Origin: Sympetrum striolatum
Taxonomy: Eukaryota; Arthropoda; Insecta; Odonata; Libellulidae
Length of the DNA stretch: 64,000 nt
NCBI GenBank assembly: GCA_947579665.1
Contig: OX388348.1
Span: 4,836,001-4,900,000 of the forward strand
Direction of reading: 5' to 3'
Position numbers and translations under genes: made by a program. Below, piece after piece: positions 24,386 to 52,300 of this stretch; position 1 is the stretch's first letter; every line of letters starts with the position of its first letter. The notes under the pieces were generated by a model. That model was not told the origin of the DNA and made no database searches. It was given only the letters and a program-made list of their open reading frames with translations.

Positions 24386-27300
24386 TTAAATGATCATTTT
24401 ATCAGCTGATGTACCACACTATTTCATTAGAATATTTTGAAATAATGAAAACTTTTGTAGATGAACATAAAATTTTTACCTATTTTAAGCATTCCAAATA
24501 ATGCAATAAATAAATTACTTCAAGCTCAAGAAAATAAGCTAAGATCATAAGAATTGCAAATACCTGCATCTTTGTCACTTTTTTTATAATTAGCTTCAAT
24601 TAATCTTCACTGTTTCAGCATATGACACTAAAGAAATACTCAAAAATAAAATATTTTAAAATTATTAGGAAAATTGATTTGACCAATACCATGAAAATAC
24701 TTTGAAGTAGTTATTATAAAAATTTCAAAGAATCTGTGAGTGAGCAAAGAAATTATTACATTAATTTTTAAACCAAAATTATTAGAGACAGCAATAATGG
24801 AATGGGTGCTCAGGAAAAGAAATATTGGGTAAGACATAATTAAAAATAATTTTTATTTTAAAAATTATTCAAAAAATTATAGTTAGTTTGCTTTACTAAA
24901 GAAAGTTTGTTATACTATCTGAGGTTTTAAATTTTGTTGATATCTAAACAATTATTTATCACTTGCTGAAGAAATGTCACTGCAGTCACCAAATGTCAAA
25001 TTAATAATAGCCAATATTTTGGCTAAATTACTTATTAACTGCACATGACAACAATTAGCCAGGACACATTTGTTCAACTCCAAGTCTGCAAGGATTTGAG
25101 ATTGCAAAGATAAAAATAACATATAGGAGGCTTCTTAGCAACACAAAACATTAATAATTAGTACTTTATTACAATACTCCTTTGATAATGATTTTAAAGA
25201 TAATCTTTCAGCTAACCCTGTCTCTATCATTTGATTACTAAGACCAATTTATCATATTTGATTAAATGTATGCACATTAGCAACCTAAATTCACAACAAA
25301 ATGAATAATATAATGATTCATTTTTGTTATGGTTAAGAAAAACATTAATAATAAGCTCAACTACTTTACATAACAAGTGATAGATACAATCATTTGTACA
25401 CCACATATCAAAGGTACTTTATAGGGTATATGTGTAGGTGTAAATAATTTAAAATATGAAAGATTATTTTGCAGAAATAACTCTGAATACTTAATTTGTT
25501 CTAATAGAATACCACTAATGTCCTATGCTCAAATGTTTAAGTGATAAGATATTAGAGAATGGGGTGCAGTAGAAAATCCTACAGCTTATGTATAAGAGCA
25601 GGAGTACTTTATAATCAATAATACTTTTATTTAAGCATTTTGATGATGAATTCAAATCGAACAATCCCACTTATTTCAAGTTACGTTAACGAGAAAGGCA
25701 GGGAAAGGGAACATACACACATATTTAAGCTCTACACCACAAGCTACTTACAGTTATAAATATTTTCAAGAACAAATCGTCAATCTATCGTACAATCAGG
25801 CAGTCTGTGCTGGTTGCTAATCCATCCCCCAAATCTGGAGAATAAATGTTCTCATCTCTTTACAATATTGTTTACATCCATCAACATTTAATACCCATTC
25901 TCTATCTTTTCCCCCTCAGCACTCTTAACCCTCTACAAACCCACTACACCTCTGCTTTCCATTCACTCTGATTTTCCTCATTTGTTTGCTGAAAAGCAGT
26001 CTAGATGTAAAACCATGCTCATCTTGGCCTCATTAATCTTTCTCTCTAATGATTCACCAGTACCTCAAAATCTGCAAACCCACAGCAAATTCATGCATTT
26101 GCGATACGGCGAAGATCTGAATATTTGAAAAAATAAGAAGTTGTGTATCTGAAAATCACAGCTGAAAATTTAAGGAGCTTCTGGAATGTTTAATCAAACT
26201 ATTATTACAAATTTTGTCTAAATTTCCCATTATCAATGGCATTGAAGTTCAGAAGAACATTATAATATAAAGGGGGTTTATTCTAAAATTGTGAATAAAA
26301 ACATAATGACATAGAAAAATAGTAGTACATGGAAAAAAACTACCAAAATTGAAGCACTGTCATAATAGTAAATACTTTACTGAAAAATACTAAAATGCAC
26401 ATATTAACATGATTATAGGGATCTCATCTGGTGAACATTCTGAGGTGCTGGAGTATAATCTCATTCATTGCATAACCCTCACTCATTCATACTAACATAC
26501 CACCACCTAAGCCAACACACAATGTTTTTATAGTTTAGCAAATATATTTACAGAGTTCACAACCCAAAGTGGCAGTATTTGGTTTCTTTCCCGCTAATCA
26601 TTACAGAATGTATATCTGGTACATTTATGATGCATCAGCCTTCTGAATCATATTTATCAAGAACAGATTGCGATGTTTTGTAATTTTTGTAGCTATACAT
26701 ATAATTAATGATTGTTTTTGTCTTTTTATTACGTTTTTCTCATAAAATATAAACATCATTCTGAGTGACAACATACTTCATATTGTTTTTCTGAATGCAC
26801 ATGATTAAACAAATTTCTGATATACTTTTACATAATAAAATCTATACTGAAGAAATAAATAAATGCACTACTCTCAGGAGTGTGTTAAGTGCTTTGCAAT
26901 GTCTCATCAATGACTACATAATTTTGTGGAAATCCAATGGCTATCTGGCAGTAAACTTTAACTTAGAATGGCTACACCAAAATAAAAACTAAATTACTCT
27001 TGTCTAAAAGCTGTCATATGATTTAAAATCAAGACAACCAGAGTTCAGAAAACCACCAGCTTGGAAATAATTTGGGGCAACTCCAAGACTAAAATCATAA
27101 AGAATATCTAATTAAGTATCTATAGCTCATGGTAATGACAGTTTTCTTGTACTTATAATGAATATGAATTTTCTCTGGCAATCAAAATATATCTATATTA
27201 TTCTTTTGACTTCAGTCTATCTAAACATTATCTCCCAATCACATGACCTATACAAGAACTCATTCACCGTAGTTCATTGATTCTGTGAGACATCTACTTC

Positions 27301-29254
27301 CTGCAAATCTGCCCTCCATTTTCTTAAGAAAAAAAGAAAGATTCTAATGGATAAAAATAAGCCATAATTATGTACATGATACTACAAGTATATTTACATG
27401 TTTTCATCAATACAAATATATCTTATATACAGGTCTAACTACAAGGAGATAAGTTATTCTCCACCTCTTAGAAATGAAAATTAATGAGGAATAATCCTTA
27501 TACTTTGGTTCTTCAAAAGCATCACAATCAATTGATTAGAATAACTTGAAATCAAATTCTTCATTGACAGATAAGACAATTCTATGATTGGGATTATATA
27601 GGCAAACTAAGGTTTTCGGTTAAGATGAAATATGTAATTCCAAAATTAATAAAAATTGTATCAATAATTCATCATTATAATACATACCAAATGAAAATCT
27701 AACTCCAGTATTAAATTATAAGTGTTAATGATTTGAAATTAATCATAAAATCCTTAATCAATTAAGAATGGTGGCATAATGTCAGCTATCAGGTATGCAT
27801 GTAATTTCTGGTTCAATTAAGAAAAAAATCAGATGAAGAATATTGATGGTATAATAGGATGTGGTTAAAGTATAATTGCTTGCTGGAAGATATACCGAGA
27901 TAGTTTAAATTTTAAGAATTAGATAAAGCAATTGAAATCATCAATACAGGCTCATTATTTACACTATGTACTTAGAGAATGTGAGGTGAATTATTACGGA
28001 TACTATGGACAAGAGACTGTAACAAATGTAACAAGCTCTATTTCTTTGTAACAAACAAAGAACTGGAGCTTAGCCCCTTGCATTAAAATGAAAAGTCTGG
28101 CTCATCATGGGCTTTCAATGCCAAGTTGCACAATGATGAGTTACACTTGTCATCAGATTCTATTTCATTGTTCTATGTTAAATGCAAGCGGAAAATTTCA
28201 TATTATTACTTACCATTCCATGGAAAAAAAATTAAAAAATTAAATAAGGGATGAGGACCGGATATTCAGAAAATAAATTGTATTGGAAAAGGTTGAATTG
28301 AGAAGAAGAGGTATCAATTAGATTTCACCAAGGGCTGAGTGAAAAATGCAATAAATATTTAGATGAGGCTGAATTAGAATGCTCAAAAGGATGGACTGGT
28401 CTGTTCCAAAATCAAATATTTAGTCCAAAGCAGAGACTGACAGACCTAAAGGAAATGATAATCATTTATTGAAATGTAATTATTTCACCTATTAAGTGCC
28501 ATTCTCTATTATTTTGATGATAAATAACTCCAGCAAGCAATTTTAAGCTAGATTTTCAAAGTTCTTATAAGAAACAAAATCAACTAAATACTATTAGTCA
28601 ATATTACCACATAACATTTGATAACTGCAGTCACACTATATACATATATTCCAATATCACCTGGGCCTCTTTCAGATAATATCTAAAAATTGTTCATTAT
28701 GTTGATTAATGGTTTTTATTTTCTCATTTCTTTTTGTTTCAAAATCTGTAATTCAATTAAATAACCGTTTTTACAGAGAAAATATTTCATTAGTGACATC
28801 ATAGTCAACTTTCAATTTTGGGTTCATTCCACACAAGGATGCAAATTTTAACACCTAACTAATAACATTTTGCCACTGATAAGCACTGACTTAAAAGTAA
28901 ATGAGAAGAATCTTTGAAATCAACAACATTGAAAATACTTCACTCATTTAAAATGAATAGTGAAGAGAAAAGAACAAACCACCTTGAGAGAGAAATACTT
29001 CCTTTGGTTCCAATTACTTGAAGAGATTTTGGGGTCATTTGGCAGCCTAACCCAGAATTATTAAAATATAGTTAAGGTCGTAGATATGTCATGTGTTGTT
29101 GTCAAAAGGATAATTTTGAAATTGCCTTTTGCAGAGAACATGTGGAAGTTAAAAAAATTAATGTTTCACTGAACTAAGATGTTTTCAGAAAAAAACACGC
29201 AGTTTTTTTAAGTTTCTTGATTCAAAGATAACAGGTTATATGTAATTCTGCACA

Positions 29255-29335
29255 TGGGCTCACATTGGGAATCGAACTCAGGACCGCTTTCCCCAAAGCT
29301 GAATGCACTGCCCAGATGACTATCTGGTGGCTCTA
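29255..29335 (-). repeat. tRNA-derived SINE-like fragment
   Basis: On the minus strand the sequence reads ccaccagatagtcatctggg, then a loop region, then gtcctgagttcgattccc. This is the layout of a tRNA D-arm/A box followed about 45 bases later by a T-arm/B box (GAGTTCGATTCCC at 29279-29267). The acceptor stem does not pair properly and there is no sound anticodon arm, so this is not a functional tRNA gene but most likely the head of a tRNA-derived SINE or a tRNA pseudogene. Confidence 0.5.
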
Positions 29336-30473
29336 TTTGGAATTATTATCACATTTACGAACGTATGTTTTGTGTGTAAAAAATAAAGAGCAAAAAAATA
29401 ATACCCTCAGTTCGAACTCATATCCTTCTTATAACTCGATGTTTATGTAAAAGTATTGCTCAGAGCCACAAGCAAGTAATTAAGTTCCTATTTATGACAT
29501 AAAGTATGCATTTCATTGAAATGTGAGTGGTCATTAGTGGTGCCATCCACTCCTGCTTCAAGACCTTCAAATTTTTTAACTGCTTACAAAAAATTAAACT
29601 GTTAACAATTAAATAAGGTAAAGATATAAATAGCGATAGAGAATGAAATGTTGAAATAAAGCTAATGATGAATCATCATACATCTCCCGATGAAAACATT
29701 GATATAAGAATAAACATAAAAGAATTATGTTACTATCTTCCATCTCATTAATGGGATGGTAAAATTATGAATTTCCTCAGGTTTTGTGATGGAAAAGATT
29801 GCTAGAATTACAACAGATTCATTAATTGAGGAGGAAAGTGTGATACTAGTAAGTTCTGTAAAAACATCAATTAGCATAAATCAACATGACCTTGATGTAA
29901 TCAATTTAATTGAACAACAACTTACAATATCAACAAATAATATTCATGCAAAATACAACTGTGAAAACAAGTTGCTGCAGCTACAGTTTTCAAAAATATG
30001 ATTCAAACAAATTACTCACATAAGTTTGTAATAACTAAACCACAAAAGCATGAAACTATCCTGACGATGTCTTCCTAATCGAATTACAAGTGACTGTGAC
30101 TAGAATTTTTGTTGTAAACAGGACATACAAAGTATTACAAGATTCATACTAGCACACTGCCAAACCAGGTCTTTTAAAGAGGTAGAATTCTTTTTCTTTC
30201 AGATTCCTTTACATGTGAGTGCACACAACAAAGCTATTGGAGGCTACTTTGACCTATTTTGGCAGGACAATATTTCTACAACCATTGGCTACCAGAAACA
30301 TAGCAAAAAGAAGTACTGCATCCATCAAAACAAGTACAAAAATATTTTTACCTTTCCAGAGACATTAAAAATCACTTATGAGGAGCAATGTAGGATTCAG
30401 TGAACCAATTAAAAATATTTAGACACAACAACTAGAAAACATTCTGGATTAGGATATATCATGTAACAAATAA

Positions 30474-44683
<14,210 letters not shown>

Positions 44684-45129
44684 CTAAACCAGCTTTTATA
44701 ACATTAATCTTCGAATGAAGGTACAGACCGGAATCGTCTGTATGATGTCGCCAGAAGCTGGTTTCGCTATGATCTTTGTCAAGGGCAAACATGAGGCGCC
44801 TCGCTTTTATTTTTCGAATCAAATTTAAGCATATATTGCAATAAATTACCAAAATAATAGAAATTCTAAGCTTAATTAGCAACTGAATACTGGTTTTCAG
44901 TTCACTTTCAATTTTCAATCTAAATTAGCGAAAAATACATTTTTACGCATGCCTATTAAGGTCTCGGTTTCATGTTATTAGGATTATACGATGTATTTTC
45001 TGAGTCTTTACTTGAAATGTACGCGTAAAGAGTGGTACTTGACTATCATTACATTTTGTAGTTCATCATTTTCAATAAAGTTATTTCGGTCCAAAGTACT
45101 ACATTAAAATCCTAGCGTCGTCTGCTGAA

Positions 45130-45139
45130 GTCACGTGAC
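45130..45139. promoter_or_regulatory. Perfect CLEAR/E-box palindrome GTCACGTGAC
   Basis: This ten-base perfect palindrome is the consensus Coordinated Lysosomal Expression and Regulation element bound by TFEB/TFE3/MITF-family bHLH-zip factors. It can also be read by USF-type factors. It lies at about -53 to -44 relative to the predicted SLC38A9 start site at 45183, a normal place for this element in lysosomal gene promoters. Since SLC38A9 is a lysosomal protein, TFEB/MITF control is a natural inference. Confidence 0.6.
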
Positions 45140-45180
45140 AGCTATGAAGTAACCATAGAAACGCGCGCGGCCAGATCGGT

Positions 45181-45214
45181 TCAGTCCGGTTTGTGAGCTC
45201 TGAAGTAGAAGTCC
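45181..45214 (+). promoter_or_regulatory. SLC38A9: SLC38A9 core promoter: initiator plus DPE
   Basis: TCAGTC at 45181-45186 matches the arthropod initiator TCAGTY with A+1 at 45183. Counting from it, +28 to +32 (45210-45214) is AGTCC, which fits the downstream promoter element consensus RGWYV at exactly the required spacing. No TATA box sits at -30. Initiator plus DPE at strict spacing is characteristic of arthropod TATA-less promoters. Confidence 0.6.
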
Positions 45215-45286
45215 GTGGAAGAAATTTTTGGTCTGCGAAAGTATCTTAGAAGAAACTGTTTTGTGTGAGCAAAATTTTAGAGGATT
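45183..45286 (+). other. SLC38A9: SLC38A9 5'UTR exon 1
   Basis: This is a predicted noncoding first exon, from the initiator A at 45183 to the donor GGATT/gtaagt at 45287. A 200-bp intron follows to the acceptor attgcag at 45486. The exon boundaries rest on the promoter and splice signals only. Confidence 0.5.
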
Positions 45287-45486
45287 GTAAGTTAGTCACG
45301 GTAGCTGCAATGCATGTTGTACCAATTTATTATTACTTTGGCGCTTAGTTTTCGTGATTCCATTGATTGTCTGTTTAAAAATTATGTATTAAGTGTAGGC
45401 ATCGCTTTGCTGTATTGGTTAAAACTTTCAAACGCATACTTGACGTTACCTGGTTTTCTCTGCTCAAGAAACGTCTTAAATTGCAG

Positions 45487-45629
45487 GTTAATTTAAAATA
45501 AAGGTGAACCATGTTTGACAGAGTCGCATCCAACAAGAAAAGGTGGAGAGATTACCAAATGGATTCAGGGAGTGAATCTCAAGGTCTTCTGTCATCCACA
45601 ACTAGTCTTAGAAGCAAAGGAAGCTACGG
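45487..45629 (+). CDS. SLC38A9: SLC38A9 exon 2 (start codon at 45511)
   Basis: After acceptor attgcag, 24 noncoding bases lead to ATG at 45511 in context gaaccATGt. The exon encodes MFDRVASNKKRWRDYQMDSG, then a serine-rich tract to GSY. The donor is CTACGG/gtaagg, phase 2. No upstream ATG in the spliced leader competes with this start. Confidence 0.8.
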
Positions 45630-46296
45630 GTAAGGAATTTATATTATTTTTTTCATTTCTCCTCCACTTTCAAGTTAACATTGTCCAGTTAAGTAAGCAA
45701 AAAGCCAAGTCAAAAGGATTACTCGAAGCTGGCTTATGAATGATTTTATAGGGCTGTAAGTTCATTGATTATTTTGATTGAAAATTGCCATAGTGTATTT
45801 GTTGTACTTTTCTACATTAAAGTACCATAAATACATGTACCTGTTCTGGGGTGATGAGGCGTAGCAAAGGGATTATCCTTCTTAAAACGTGCCAAAGGGA
45901 TCAGTTTTAGGCTCTCGGCTTGCGCCAAGTGGCAAATCCGTACTTATAATAGTGTTAGTGTGTGATAGAATGCTAATGCATCGTTTAACTTACTTTCCTT
46001 GTCTATCCGGGGCGCGTATTGTGAGAAAATGAGTTTTTGAATCAACTGATTGTAACATATATCTGAGATATTTCTCGCTTCTCGCCTATGTTGCATAATG
46101 GACTTATAATATCTACTTCATTCTAAGAAGAAATAATGGTCGCAGTTATAAATGAAAATGTCAAACATAACAAATATCTCCTCTGGCCACTTATAATTTG
46201 AATTAAAAACGTAAACCGGTAATATTAAGGGCAAGTTGGTATCATAATGAAAATATTTGTTGAATCCTATCTATTATATATAGATGCTTCGGATTC

Positions 46297-46336
<40 letters not shown>

Positions 46337-49300
46337 ATTATTACTATATATAAAGCTGCAAATCCGACTCATTCATACAAATTCCTGGGCATTTTAAATC
46401 GAGATAGAAGGCTGAAATTTTTAGGAGAGATTCATAATTCACAGTCGAGTTGGGAAAAAATCGAAAATTCCCAGATTTTGTCCTAGAATTGAGCCCAGGG
46501 ACGATTATATTTTTTCAATGTATTTAAACGGGGAAAACGAAAAAAGGCCATGCAGAGCAAATTTCTTTACGACCATTGTTTGAATCGAAAACAAGTTTGT
46601 TTACAATAACTAATTTCACACGCCATGATGGTTTGATGCATTTTTAATAATTTTAAATGTTTCATTCGATGTATGTTAACACTAAATGCTGAAAATTGTA
46701 AATTTCATCAAAATAGACAGCGAATATCTGCACGGTCAATGAATCATTCGAGAATACATACTGTGATAACATAAGTTTATGTAGAGAATACGAGACTATT
46801 TATCAACCAAGATAATCGGAAAAGTCATGTAAGTAGTGAGATTATTCGAGGATTAAATTGAAAAGTCTGCACTGAATCTATATAAGAGGGATAGGAAAGC
46901 AATTTGGATGAAAAATACTCATTAATTACTGATGAAGGACGTATTATACCGGATCAAGTCTACCTATGCCTGAGTAAAAGTAAGTACAACTGAAATTTAC
47001 ATAATCCTAAAATATTACTATCAGAATATTAATGCAAATTAATAGTTTTAACGGCAATCTGTAGAAATAATAGAAATACATAATAAGTTCTTTTTCTACG
47101 TTTCTTTAATTAATATGTAGTATATTACGTATTTCAACTTTCATCGAAATGAAAAACAAAAATCTACAAATAAAATAAACTTAATTTATAACTAAATAAC
47201 GAATTTTAAGAATATTTTCAATCCTTTTTTTTCTTTGGAGGACCGTCCCGATATGATGCCAATATGAAATTAGTGCTTTCGATCTGCTTGCAGTATGCAA
47301 GCTACATTTTACTCGTAGGAGATAAACCTCTTCCACCATTCCTTTGCGTCTACGTGTGACATTTTCTGTTAAGAGCAGCTGCCATCCTAAATATAAAAAA
47401 AACGTTTTGGTGCCGGTTTGTCGTTGTGCTGTGTCTCATAAGGAACGCACGTTTCTTGAGCACCAATTCTTAAGGTATTTACTCGAAGCAGCTGGAATTT
47501 GAATTAACTTCTTTTCGCTCCTGTAAACGATTGATAAAGTCGAGTTTCTAAAGTGCATATCCTTAAATATTTTGGGAAAAGTTTATAAGCAAAAATGTGT
47601 AAATTTCACTTAAAACTATTAATCAAGCAAAAATACTCAACTTTATAAAAAGATATCAGCTATCAATTCTAGCAGATTGTCGTATTGATATTTACCTTTT
47701 GATTGTTTTAAATAGTTTTTAATTTTGAACATTTCTGAGTATTTGTTTTACCGTTGCAACTATTTGGATAATAATAATTTTTAGCTCTAATTTTCGTAAT
47801 TTACCGCTGTGTTGCCTTGCTCCTGCCGGAGTTGCTAACTTCAGATTAGAGAATGGTTAACAATGTCGCAACTAGAAATGATTTCCTGCTTTAATGGAGA
47901 AGCATCCAAACTGCATTCAGTTTTTATTCCTTTGTTATCGGCGGACATGGAACCTTGATTAAGAAAACAGGAATCTTAAATTTAATGTTTAAAAAATATG
48001 ACAAGAGATTAATATAAGCAGAAAGGTAAAACAAGAGTATTTGAAACGATAGAAAAGTGTTTCCCCATGGCCTGAGGGTTGCAGTCGGCAAACGATTAAA
48101 AAGAGCTTTTAAAGTCTATGGAAGGTAATCACTAAATCTACTCCCTTTGAATCCGTCCATAACTCTTAAGTAGTTTGTTTTCCCTTTGGTTTTAATAACC
48201 GCACCACGCTGGTTAACATACAAATAATAATTGCGGCGTGCTACTTTTCAACCAGAATAAACTGTTTCCTCTCCATATTGACTTGGAATCTGTGCTTCAG
48301 GGGGTCGGCGGTGATGTTCCCGGACTCGGAGACCAGCGATTACGAGTCCACGATGCCATTGAGGACGTCACAGAGTCAGCAGTCTCTCTCTTCGAACCAC
48401 CACTACAGCTCCAGGTGGGTAACCATCAAGATGAAGTTTGTGTTGAATGTGCGAGATGATGTGCTGCTGTGGTTTGAAGGTTAGCTTTCAGTAGCTCCCA
48501 TAAAGAATTTGCTGGCAGAAGATTCTGTACTTCCTAATATTTAATGTGCATAATTTCAATGCACTTGTTACTTGCATTACACTCAAACTGTTTCCTTTCG
48601 GAGTGTGCACGGTATCTGCTGGTTATTCACACTTCCCTTCCGTAACTTCCTAACCATCCTTAGCACATTTCCTTTTATACTTGGCACAACGAAAATCTTT
48701 TCAACGTTTCAACGAGTCTTTAACCGAATAACTTAGTGATTCAAATTTTTCTATAGTAAATACTGATAATTTTTCATTAGATAACTGAAGTGACAATCAG
48801 GTAACCAGGACGGGTATAGAATAGGGATAAAATTAAAATTAGTCGATAGAAATGCAAACCAATCATTAATAATGATAGTACCGTATTCAACTCTTGATTG
48901 TTCACAAAGTTCTTACTCAAAATTCGTACTCTGAATTCCTTTCCAATTAATGACCGCCTGAGAATTCACTGAGTTAGCCGAATGTCTCTTTTTACATAAT
49001 ATATTACATTTGTAATTCATGATTTTTAATGGTATTATGTATTTCTTCATTCTTTATAAATTATCCTTCTTCTTGGCCAGCTTTCGTTAATACCAATATA
49101 TAACTGTATAATTTTATTTAATCGTTCTGTCGACGAACGTTTGAATCTCTCCTTATGGTGATCACGCATCACGAAATTTCGTAAGAGTCTTTTGAACGAT
49201 TCGAGTGCATTTTATATTGAAAACACGGAATTAAAATGGGAACGTTTTACTTGGTGTCGACCATGAAAACAAATTTCTTTTTGCTGCCCCACCGAACTGA

Positions 49301-52300
49301 AATCACATAGAGGTCAATTAATCTCAGACTATATGGTAAATATAATGCTTAGAATGTTGAGACCCTCACTGATTAACGAATAAAAAACATCAAATCGTTT
49401 GCCGCTACCCTTCCTCTACTCCTCAGATATTTCTACCTCATCATTTAAAAGTCATCCTAATCTCTTTCAGCAGAAAAATAAAGATCTCGATACATTTGCT
49501 TTTGCTTATCTTATCCTTCGACGTCTTTCCTCCAAATCCGGGTGTTTTTACAGAGAATGGTTCAATTCTTCTTCGGGAGGTTTATTATAAAAAGTAGCTA
49601 AACTGCCCGTTAATTTGCTACGAGAAGAAAGGAAATCATAAGATATATATGTTTCAGAAGAGGCATCCAGCATCTCTTATATTAGTTTCGCTTATCATAT
49701 CAGTCGAGTGGGGATTGAATACTCGTTTATGACAGAAAACACTTCTATGATCTCTATCTGCTTTTTTAAGCTCTAATTCAATGTTATTTGACCGGCGAGA
49801 TACTACGCATTTATTCATCACCAACGACAGAATTTGTGGTAAAAAGGTGGCGTTAAAGTGTAACGAGTTTTGTCGAAATTCGATTACATTTGTTTGTGTT
49901 ATTTGAAATCTGAATCTGTGAATAGTAGATGGAATTATAATATGTACCGCATTTTCTTTCTTGTGGCTTTTATCACAAATTCGTGCGATGTTTTCATCCA
50001 CTTATATTTTACGAAAGAAGTAAAGAATGAATAAGATAAAAACGTACTTGTAAAGTTCGTCGTATCTTGCAAACTATATTTCTGGTGTGCTAAGTATGGG
50101 GTACAGCAAGATTCCATTACGTATTATATGCTCTGCGCAAGAAGGCTCTTCAATTATGTGCTAAGCAAACGCATAGTTTTCTCTGTATATTTACGACTAC
50201 AACTCCCGCTTCACAAACTTCCGTATGGAACGAATTAATTGCTAAGACGAGTTTTTAGTAGTAGCTAATTGCCCATCAGTCATTTTATCTCTTACGCTTG
50301 TGCAATAATTTTCTTACAATTATACATGTCCCATATCATTTTATCTGGCCGCTCTAGATTTTCGAGGTTCACGCCTGTAGTCGTTATCTAGTAGCAAGTT
50401 GTGCCAGAAATAATCAAGGACTATTCTAATGTAAGACTCAATCGGTTCCGTTTAGGAAAAACCAAAACATCTCACAAGTCTGTCATCGGCATGTTTTTGT
50501 AGTCGCCGCTCCGGTTCGAGGATGAATATGTCATCCAAAACGTCATTTCCATGGCTACAAAACATGTCTCCCAGCAAAATATTTGAGTATCGGTGATTAA
50601 GTTCGTTCTAATTCATTTCTTTGCTTTGGGGGTCACGAATTGATAAACATAATTTATTTTTAAGCATTCCTTCAAATCGAAAACACGACTGAGAGTTTGG
50701 CATTGAAATTCATGGTTCAGAAATGCCTCTGTCAGGATATACATAAAAGTCGCTGATCGATAAGGAACAGTCCATCTCAGCTGTGCTGTATTTACAATCT
50801 ATTCTCAATCGGTTCTTTCTCTTATCAAAATATTTACTTGTTTTGACTCACAATTTAGGCAACGATTCTTTACAATTCATACCACAAAATGCAAATGATT
50901 CATTTAACCAACACTGAAGTTCAATATTTGTAACTGTGGAGAGTTTCTCCTTCCTGATACAAATATTTAGCGTATTAACGTTGTTTTGATTATTATAGGC
51001 AACATTTAACGTTAGAAGAAGAGGTAAGCTGCAACTCTTATACGTTCCTCTACCTTTATTCGTGTAGGATACCAAAGTTCAGGATATCGTTTGGGGATCA
51101 GTATGAATACCTCAGAGCTACTCGAAGCAATGGTTGAGTCTACATCTGATTGGAAGGCGGTTTGAATGTAAGATTGGACGAGAGTATGTATGGAGAGGAT
51201 GTCCGCTGAAAGCCAATGAAACGACCTCTTCTCGAAAATCACTGCAGTATTTTCGGGTCAAGTTTAAACCTTCCGGTTTTACTGTTTGGGCTCAGGATTG
51301 TTTTCCTAACCATTTAAAAGAATTTTACAACGCCCCACACGTGGAGTTAGAGGTATTAGATTTTATCTTTAAACATCGCTCCTTTTTAACTCTGAAAACA
51401 TCTTGTTAACCACCCATGAGATTTTTGTATCGCTTTGCAATACCTCTTAAATATTTTATTTCATCTTTTGGTCTTGTTTTTCTAAATTTTAAGAAACACA
51501 GGAGTTGAAAAATACTTCTTGATCGGCATATTGACCTATTTTTTGCCCGACAACGCTAAAATAAGTCGCACGAGACATTCTCATGCTTTTCATGGGGAAT
51601 TCATTTTGAAGTTTTGTATCATTGCATTCAATTTGCACCCCGATTTATCTAAAGAGGCGCTGTATGTTCCTTTTATCCCTCTCTTCTTCTGATCGTGAAT
51701 CATTTGCTTGTGGCCTAAGATTAGAGAGGGAGCTATTCCATTTTTTTGGGTTCTTTTTGGTTGAAACAGTCGTTTTCAAAATGCGGATTTGTTTCACTAC
51801 ATTCCCATTCACAACATCAATTCTTACATTTATCAACCAAGGAGTAAATATTGCTTCCCTATTTGAAAGTCAGCCTCATCCCCAGCCAACGTAAGTGAAA
51901 CGTAAGTAAGTTAGTTTCAGACGTAAAGATGGTCCAACGTAGAGCACCTTGTTCCGTCAGTGGAAACAGTGGATAATCAGGTTCGGCGATTTCTGTTCTG
52001 ATAAAATGCACCGAGTGGGATTCTCTCAAAGCTCAGATTTATACGCCTTTCTAAAATGCTTCCGCACGGAATTCATCAAAAAAGTAAAATCCTTTTCATT
52101 CTAGATACCAGAGAAATCCGTAAGAAATAGATAAAGCGTTAAATAGAATATTATAAATAACTTCTGGCCGTACTTCGTGGAAAGCCATCTAGAGAAATAA
52201 ATAAAATACAAAGTTTTATTTATTTCTCTCGTTAAATAGAAGTAATAGCTCGGAGAGATTATTGCTTTCAGCCGATGTTCCTCGGAGCGCCAAAAAGCTA

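Larger units (their letters stand above)
17000..30473 (-). other. CpG-poor AT-rich tract downstream of PGM1
   Basis: More than 13 kb without a recognisable exon on either strand; all ORFs are short and lack motifs. CpG is strongly depleted: by hand I count about 6 in 26001-27000 against about 36 in the 960 bases from 50041. The same depletion covers the PGM1 gene body, so the tract behaves like part of the same methylated, transcribed domain. It may hold an unusually long PGM1 3'UTR or readthrough region; a canonical minus-strand AATAAA lies at 17578-17583 near the left edge of the domain. A nearer poly(A) site is also possible. A MITE (24073-24385) and a SINE-like piece (29255-29335) are inserted in it. 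Confidence 0.45.

Noticed and set aside
29255..29335. Functional tRNA gene
   Set aside because: A and B boxes are present but the acceptor stem does not pair and there is no proper anticodon arm; better explained as SINE or pseudogene.
29786..30403. Two plus-strand ORFs of 71 and 62 codons below the PGM1 stop
   Set aside because: AT-rich, no motifs, no splice signals, and inside the CpG-poor tract transcribed (if at all) on the other strand.
48238..48459. Alternative plus-strand frame over SLC38A9 exon 3
   Set aside because: Only the other frame joins in phase with exons 2 and 4; this frame has no splice-consistent continuation.
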